Part shown: positions 24,819-29,135 of the stretch, piece by piece
Layout: every line of letters begins with the position of its first letter
Position numbering within the stretch: the first letter of the stretch is position 1
Assembly: GCA_031379035.1 (NCBI GenBank)
Contig: JANNEU010000172.1
Coordinates: 1 to 29,135, forward strand
Direction of reading: 5' to 3'
DNA: 29,135 nucleotides
Source of the DNA: JABFRJ01 sp031379035
Lineage (GTDB): Bacteria > Pseudomonadota > Alphaproteobacteria > Rhizobiales > Hyphomicrobiaceae
The notes under the pieces: generated by a model
What the model saw: only the letters and a program-made list of their open reading frames with translations
Database searches by the model: none
What the model was told of the DNA's origin: nothing
Made by a program: the position numbers and the translations under genes

Positions 24819-25505
24819 TCAGTCGATATCGACAAATTTTTCCACATGATCGCGGAGGCGTAGTGTGTGCTCCCGCACCAAACGCTCCGCCCGGTCCGCG
24901 TCGCGTGCCTCAAGTGCCGCAACAATTTTAAGATGATCAGCAATCGAGCGCTTGGCCCGGTCCTGCTCGCCAATCGTCCGGTTGCGGATAGCGCGAACGT
25001 GGAAGAACAATTCTTCCGCCAGCTTCGAGATCAGCGGGCAGCCACCGATACCGATGATCGTCTGGTGAAACCGGATGTTGGCGTCGGAGTATTCACCCAT
25101 GTGCTGAGCCACAGCATCCGCCGAGAACGCATCGACGTGCTCATGCAGGCCTTTCAGTTCGTCATCGGTCGCTTCCGTTGTGGCCAACCGGGCTGCCATG
25201 CTCTCCAGCGCTGCCCACACCGTGATCATGTCCAGGACTTCGGATTTTGTCTTGCGCACAATGAAAATGCCACGCCGGGCCACGATCTTGACCAACCCTT
25301 CGCTTTCAAGCTGGGCCAACGCTTCCCGCAACGGCGTCCGCGACACCCCGAAGCGCTCGGATAAGTCCCGCTCGTCGAGCTTGAGCTCGGCACCCGGGTC
25401 GTAAATGTTCAATTTCGTGATTGCCGCCTTCAACGCCTCATAGGTCCGCGCCTTGAGGCTCAGACTCTCGTTGATCGGCACTATAGTCAGCTGCAGGCTC
25501 GACAT
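24819..25505 (-). CDS. GntR-family (FCD subgroup) regulator of the oxalate cluster
   Basis: A 228-residue transcription factor. The N-terminal winged helix spans about 18-85, with LDERDLSERFGVSRTPLREA as the recognition region and VKIVARRGIFIV as the wing. The C-terminal FCD effector domain spans about 90-220; its likely metal ligands are Asn143, His147, His191 and His213. FCD regulators bind small carboxylates or acyl compounds, so oxalate, oxalyl-CoA or formate is the likely signal; this is inference from context. ATG 25505 fits the family N-terminus; a frame to 25664 would run through the promoter. As first gene of the minus-strand group, 73 bases before oxc, it probably controls its own operon from the operator-like region upstream. 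Confidence 0.9.
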   Translation of the reverse strand: MSSLQLTIVPINESLSLKARTYEALKAAITKLNIYDPGAELKLDERDLSERFGVSRTPLREALAQLESEGLVKIVARRGIFIVRKTKSEVLDMITVWAALESMAARLATTEATDDELKGLHEHVDAFSADAVAQHMGEYSDANIRFHQTIIGIGGCPLISKLAEELFFHVRAIRNRTIGEQDRAKRSIADHLKIVAALEARDADRAERLVREHTLRLRDHVEKFVDID

Positions 25506-25592
25506 GCGATCCAGCTTTCCACCCGTCCATCGCTCCTTTGGCCGGATGCGGCCGACACCCATCTGGCGGGGTGCTCTCACAAGGCGTGGTTC

Positions 25593-25659
25593 TTGGCATA
25601 CCATACTCCAATTGTGCCCCAGGAAGTCAAGCATCAGGGACACCCCATGTTCAATTGTG
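25593..25659 (-). promoter_or_regulatory. Candidate promoter and operator of the oxalate operon
   Basis: On the minus strand TTGACT (25630-25625) could be a -35 and TATGGT (25605-25600) a -10, with a long 19-base spacer. The -10 overlaps TGGTATGCCAA (25603-25593), one base away from the palindrome TGGTATACCA that FCD-type regulators often bind. CAATTGTG occurs twice on the plus strand (25609-25616 and 25652-25659), 43 bases apart, about four helical turns. This suits autoregulation by the GntR protein but is pattern reading only. Confidence 0.42.
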
Positions 25660-25753
25660 TTCACGATTTTCGCTCTTGCGAAGTGCGCAGACAGGGAGGA
25701 ATAACAGCCCCCAGGCCTAGCTTCATATTCCCGACCGCCAACCGAGACATTCG

Positions 25754-26545
25754 ATGCTGAAAACCCGCATCATTCCGTGCCTGGACGTCAAAGACGGGCG
25801 CGTCGTTAAAGGCGTGAATTTTGTCGACCTCGTTGACGCTGGCGATCCGGTCGAAGCCGCCGCCGCCTACGATTCTGCTGGGGCCGACGAGCTCTGCTTT
25901 CTCGATATCACCGCCACCCATGAAAACCGCGGCATCATCTTCGACATTATCGAACGCACGGCAGCGCGATGCTTCATGCCATTGACCGTCGGCGGGGGGG
26001 TCCGCACCACAGACGACATCCGCCACTTGCTCAAGGCCGGTGCCGACAAGGTTTCCATCAACTCTGCAGCGGTTGCCCGACCAGAGTTTGTGCGAGAAGC
26101 TGCCCAGAAATTCGGCGCTCAATGCATCGTCGTCGCCATCGACGCTAAGCGCGTCTCCGATACCAGCCAACCGGGCCGCTGGGAAATCTTCACCCATGGC
26201 GGCCGCAATCGCACAGGCATTGATGCGGTCGCGTTTGCACAAAAAGTAGCCAGCCTTGGCGCTGGCGAGATTCTGCTGACATCGATGGATCGCGACGGCA
26301 CAAAATCTGGCTTTGACCTTGAACTCACGCGTGCGGTCGCCGACGCGGTCCCCGTTCCTGTTGTCGCCTCTGGCGGCGTCGGCACGCTCGATCATCTCGT
26401 CGATGGCGTCCGCGCCGGTGGTGCCAGCGCCGTCCTCGCCGCCTCGATTTTCCACTTCGGCACCTTCACAATTGCTGAAGCCAAAAAGCACATGGCAGGT
26501 GCCGGCATTGCCGTTCGGCCGACGGCAAACCAGCCGGCCGCTTAG
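25754..26545 (+). CDS. hisF: Imidazole glycerol phosphate synthase, cyclase subunit
   Basis: A 263-residue TIM-barrel HisF, which with the glutaminase HisH makes imidazole-glycerol phosphate and AICAR in histidine synthesis. The catalytic aspartates are Asp11 in IPCLDVKDGRVVKGV and Asp130 in VVAIDAKRV; the phosphate-binding TVGGGVRT, INSAAV and ASGGVGTLDH segments are present. The protein appears intact. It stands alone: in Hyphomicrobiales hisF usually lies with hisB, hisH, hisA and hisE, but the upstream gene here is the divergent GntR regulator and the downstream gene is prkA after 360 bases. The ATG at 25754 is the only start in register with the family; its ribosome binding site is weak. 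AICAR is also the substrate of PurH in this window. Confidence 0.95.
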   Translation: MLKTRIIPCLDVKDGRVVKGVNFVDLVDAGDPVEAAAAYDSAGADELCFLDITATHENRGIIFDIIERTAARCFMPLTVGGGVRTTDDIRHLLKAGADKVSINSAAVARPEFVREAAQKFGAQCIVVAIDAKRVSDTSQPGRWEIFTHGGRNRTGIDAVAFAQKVASLGAGEILLTSMDRDGTKSGFDLELTRAVADAVPVPVVASGGVGTLDHLVDGVRAGGASAVLAASIFHFGTFTIAEAKKHMAGAGIAVRPTANQPAA

Positions 26546-26577
26546 TGCGCAACGCACTGTTATGGGCGGCATTTTTT
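26544..26577 (+). terminator. Possible weak terminator after hisF
   Basis: AGTGCG (26544-26549) and CGCACT (26553-26558) form a 6-bp stem with a 3-base loop at the hisF stop codon. A run of six T (26572-26577) follows only after 13 bases, so function is uncertain. Confidence 0.35.
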
Positions 26578-26905
26578 GATGGAAATTCACCCGGTTGTGG
26601 CAAAAACATCGCGCGGTTCTTGTACCTGACGCTATGCCGCTATGCGTCAGTTACATATGTCGTTGGGCGGCTTAGGAACACTCCGAAGCATCCACTCATC
26701 CCGACGTCGATGCCTGATTTAAAAGGTTTTCCAAGCATTCTGTTGCCAACACTACGTTCTCGATTGGACATCCGACGGCCAAAGCGTATCATCTGACTCG
26801 CGGCAGTCGAGCCACGCCGTGACATAAACATCGCTCGAACTTATGCCCGCCCTATTTTTCTGATGTATGTAATGCTCGGATGGTGACTGAAGAGGCGGTG
26901 ACAAC
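26546..26905. other. 360-base spacer upstream of prkA
   Basis: No credible gene is seen in this AT-richer stretch. It holds an inverted repeat, CTGACGC (26626-26632) and GCGTCAG (26644-26650) with an 11-base loop, and a sigma-54-like word TGGCAAAAACATCGC (26598-26612) with GG and GC exactly 10 bases apart. It is a match only to the core of the consensus, about 295 bases before the prkA start. Confidence 0.5.
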
Positions 26906-28855
26906 ATGATGCCGAACCAGGACAACATCTTCGACCTCTACGCCAAGTCGTACGAGAGTTCGAAGCAAAGCCGGATGACCCTCAGAGACTACCTTGAGGG
27001 CTGCAAGTCCGACCCCTCGTTTTATGCCGGCACGGCAGAGCGCATGCTCGCAGCCATCGGCGAATCGGAGTTGGTTGATACTGCGAAAGACCAGCGGCTC
27101 AGCCGCATTTACATGAACCGGACGATCAAGGTCTATCCAACCTTCAAGGACTTCTATGGTCTTGAGGAAACGATCGAGCGCATCGTCGGCTACTTCCGCC
27201 ACGCGGCCCAAGGCCTCGAAGAGCGTAAGCAGATCCTTTACCTTCTCGGCCCTGTCGGTGGCGGCAAGTCCTCGCTGGCCGAACGTCTCAAAGAGCTGAT
27301 GGAGCACCGGCCCATCTACGTCTTGGCCACCCAGGACGAAGTCAGCCCCGTATTTGAAAGTCCGCTTGGCCTGTTCGATGTGGCGTCAATGGCCCCCATG
27401 CTCGAAGAGCGTTACGGCATTCCCCGCCGCATGCTCCCTGGCCTTATGAGCCCATGGGCGGTAAAGCGCCTCGACGAGTTTGGCGGTGACATTTCGAAGT
27501 TCTCGGTGGTCAAGCTGCAGCCCTCAAAGTTGCGCCAGATCGGGGTTTCAAAGACCGAACCAGGCGATGAAAACAACCAGGACATCTCGGCTCTCGTCGG
27601 GAAGGTTGATATCCGCAAGCTTGAGCACTTCGGGCAGAACGACGCGGATGCGTATTCCTACTCGGGCGGGCTTAACCGGACGACGCAGGGCCTTCTTGAA
27701 TTTGTCGAGATGTTCAAAGCGCCGTTGAAGATGCTGCATCCGCTGCTCACTGCCACGCAGGATCGCTCCTACGTTGGCACTGAAAACGTCGGCGCAATGC
27801 CCTACCAGGGCATCATCATCGCTCACTCGAACGAAAGCGAGTGGACCAGTTTCCGTTCAAACAAGAACAACGAGGCCTTCCTCGACCGCATCTGTGTCAT
27901 CACGGTGCCCTATTGCCTACGCGTCTCGGAAGAAAAGAAGATCTACGAGAAGCTGTTGCAATCGTCCGATCTGAAGAACGCGGCCTGCGCACCGGGCACA
28001 CTTGAAATGCTGGCCCGCTTCTCCGTTCTGACGCGGCTCACTGAGCACGAGAACTCGCAGCTGTTCTCGAAGATGCGTGTTTATGACGGTGAGAGCCTGA
28101 AAGATACTGACCCGCACGCAAAGACCATTCAGGAATACCGCGATGCCGCCGGCGTTACGGAAGGGATGGATGGTGCTTCGACGCGGTTCGCTTACAAAAT
28201 CCTGTCCGCCACCTTCAACTTTGACAATACCGAGGTGGCTGCCGACCCCGTCCATCTGCTCTATGTTATCGAGCAGGCCGTCCGCCGCGAACAGATGCCG
28301 GAGGAAACCGAGAGCCGTTATCTCGAATTCCTTAAAGAGGAGCTGGCACCGCGCTACGCCGAGTTTATCGGCAACGAGGTGCAGAAGGCCTATCTCGAAA
28401 GTTACTCCGACTTCGGCCAGAACCTGTTCGACCGCTATGTATCCTACGCCGACAGCTGGATCGAGGACCACGACTTCAAAGACCCCGACACGGGCAACCT
28501 CATGAGCCGTCAGGTTCTTGAGCAGGAGTTGTCCAAGATCGAAAAACCGGCCGGCATCGCAAACCCCAAGGACTTCCGCTTTGAAGTCGTCAAGTTTGCG
28601 CTGCGCGCCCGCGCCAAGAACGGCGGCAAGAACCCGTCCTGGACCAGCTACGAGAAGATCCGCGACGTCATCGAGCGCCGCATGTTTTCCCAGGTCGAAG
28701 ACCTCTTGCCGGTTATCTCCTTCGGTAAAAAAGCTGACAAGGACACCGAAACGAAGCACGATGAGTTCGTCAAACGCATGGTCACTCGCGGCTACACTCC
28801 ACGCCAGGTCCGCCGCCTCGTCGAATGGTACATGCGCGTGAAAAAGGCTGGGTAA
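26906..28855 (+). CDS. prkA: PrkA-family AAA+ serine protein kinase
   Basis: A 649-residue PrkA (YeaG in E. coli). The N-terminal AAA domain has a Walker A GPVGGGKSS at 115-123, and the protein continues with the PrkA-specific blocks DISALVGKVDIRKLEHFGQN, SYSGGLNRTTQGLLEFVEMF and IAHSNESEW, then the C-terminal PrkA domain with ENSQLFSKMRVYDGE. The family length and order are normal. In Bacillus the protein is tied to sporulation and in enterobacteria to nitrogen and stationary-phase stress; kinase activity has been reported and protease activity proposed. ATG at 26906 or 26909 may start translation, with GAGG upstream. yeaH follows after 91 bases on the same strand, as in the usual prkA-yeaH-spoVR group. 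Confidence 0.95.
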   Translation: MMPNQDNIFDLYAKSYESSKQSRMTLRDYLEGCKSDPSFYAGTAERMLAAIGESELVDTAKDQRLSRIYMNRTIKVYPTFKDFYGLEETIERIVGYFRHAAQGLEERKQILYLLGPVGGGKSSLAERLKELMEHRPIYVLATQDEVSPVFESPLGLFDVASMAPMLEERYGIPRRMLPGLMSPWAVKRLDEFGGDISKFSVVKLQPSKLRQIGVSKTEPGDENNQDISALVGKVDIRKLEHFGQNDADAYSYSGGLNRTTQGLLEFVEMFKAPLKMLHPLLTATQDRSYVGTENVGAMPYQGIIIAHSNESEWTSFRSNKNNEAFLDRICVITVPYCLRVSEEKKIYEKLLQSSDLKNAACAPGTLEMLARFSVLTRLTEHENSQLFSKMRVYDGESLKDTDPHAKTIQEYRDAAGVTEGMDGASTRFAYKILSATFNFDNTEVAADPVHLLYVIEQAVRREQMPEETESRYLEFLKEELAPRYAEFIGNEVQKAYLESYSDFGQNLFDRYVSYADSWIEDHDFKDPDTGNLMSRQVLEQELSKIEKPAGIANPKDFRFEVVKFALRARAKNGGKNPSWTSYEKIRDVIERRMFSQVEDLLPVISFGKKADKDTETKHDEFVKRMVTRGYTPRQVRRLVEWYMRVKKAG

Positions 28856-28870
28856 GAAATCGTAGGTGGC

Positions 28871-28935
28871 GAGTGGCGAGTGGTCAGTGGTGACCCCACG
28901 ATCGTTCACCACTCACGACTGACCACTCACCACTC
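28871..28935 (+). repeat. Imperfect inverted repeat of GAGTGG-like units between prkA and yeaH
   Basis: The left arm 28871-28893 and right arm 28913-28935 pair at 21 of 23 positions around a 19-base loop. Both arms are built from repeated GAGTGG(C/T) and GTCAGT words. It nearly fills the 91-base spacer and ends 11 bases before the yeaH ATG, which has no clear ribosome binding site, so a folded mRNA here could tune yeaH translation or stabilise the prkA message. Confidence 0.82.
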
Positions 28936-28946
28936 ACGAGTCCCCC

Positions 28947-29135
28947 ATGCAAATCGTCGATCGCCGTCTCAATCCGAAATCCAAGTCGCTTGGTAATCGC
29001 CAGCGCTTTTTGCGGCGCGCGAAGGCTGAGATCCGCGAAGCCGTGAAAGACGCCATCAAGGGCCGCAAGGTCTCTGAGGCGGACGGCGGCGAAAAAGTCA
29101 CGATCCGCTCCAAGAACCTGCGCGAGCCCTCCTTT
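28947..29135 (+). CDS. yeaH: YeaH/YhbH family (DUF444) protein, N-terminal part (partial)
   Basis: The first 63 codons are seen and the gene runs off the right edge. It starts MQIVDRRLNPKSKSLGNRQR, followed by FLRRAKAEIREAVKDAIKGR and the KVTIRSKNLREPSF segment, which is the well-conserved beginning of the UPF0229/DUF444 family. These proteins accompany PrkA in almost all genomes that have it, and carry a von Willebrand factor A-like domain further on, not visible here. The ATG at 28947 has no strong ribosome binding site; the inverted repeat just upstream may influence it. The biochemical role of the family is not known. Confidence 0.93.
   Translation, partial: MQIVDRRLNPKSKSLGNRQRFLRRAKAEIREAVKDAIKGRKVSEADGGEKVTIRSKNLREPSF

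Noticed and set aside
27917..28912. Open frame of 331 codons on the minus strand opposite prkA
   Set aside because: Shadow of prkA with no motif; the start lies in the inverted-repeat spacer.
28871..28940. Possible CRISPR-like repeats in the prkA-yeaH gap
   Set aside because: The units are short, without spacers of uniform length, and form inverted arms rather than direct repeats.

Overview
The window is GC-rich, densely packed bacterial chromosome. The gene families and their pairings (a SleB-type wall hydrolase, heparinase II/III-like gene directly upstream of purH, a solitary FCD regulator with oxc/frc, PrkA-YeaH, and alphaproteobacterial palindromic intergenic repeats) point to an alphaproteobacterium of the order Hyphomicrobiales (Rhizobiales). 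I cannot name the genus from the sequence alone. No rRNA, tRNA, CRISPR array, transposase or phage gene was seen.

Layout. 1-2.5 kb: the C-terminal end of a SleB-like hydrolase, a convergent tandem MaoC (hot-dog) protein, and a PhzF-family isomerase followed by a strong bidirectional terminator. 2.6-5.4 kb: two small exported cysteine-containing proteins (minus strand), then a ThiE-like TIM-barrel protein overlapping an exported six-repeat Sel1 protein. 5.5-7.8 kb: DNA repair, with a class I photolyase divergent from an Ogt-type alkyltransferase; the spacer between them carries a dispersed repeat. 7.8-12.6 kb: a two-gene module made of a winged-helix-like protein and a 1159-residue protein with two P-loop domains, the second HerA/DUF87-like. 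It matches no system I can name. 12.8-16.7 kb: heparinase-like, purH and a GNAT acetyltransferase in one direction. 16.8-17.7 kb: a second copy of the dispersed repeat, a cupin and an XRE-type antitoxin-like regulator without a toxin.

17.7-25.5 kb is the metabolic centre of the window: seven minus-strand genes in the order FCD-GntR regulator, oxc, Uma2, frc, Uma2, stand-alone 10-formyl-THF hydrolase-domain protein, fhs. Oxc and Frc turn oxalate into CO2 and formate through oxalyl-CoA and formyl-CoA. Fhs can load formate onto tetrahydrofolate, and the hydrolase-like protein can act on the same formyl-folate pool. Two Uma2 (DUF820, PD-(D/E)XK-like) genes are threaded between the enzyme genes. 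A candidate promoter/operator with two CAATTGTG words and a TTGGCATACCA near-palindrome lies upstream of the regulator.

25.7-29.1 kb: a solitary hisF, a 360-base spacer, then prkA and the beginning of yeaH, separated by a long imperfect inverted repeat built of GAGTGG-like units. The window ends inside yeaH.

The two places most worth attention are the oxalate operon with its embedded Uma2 genes and formyl-folate protein, and the HerA-like two-gene module. Function for the second is not established by the sequence.
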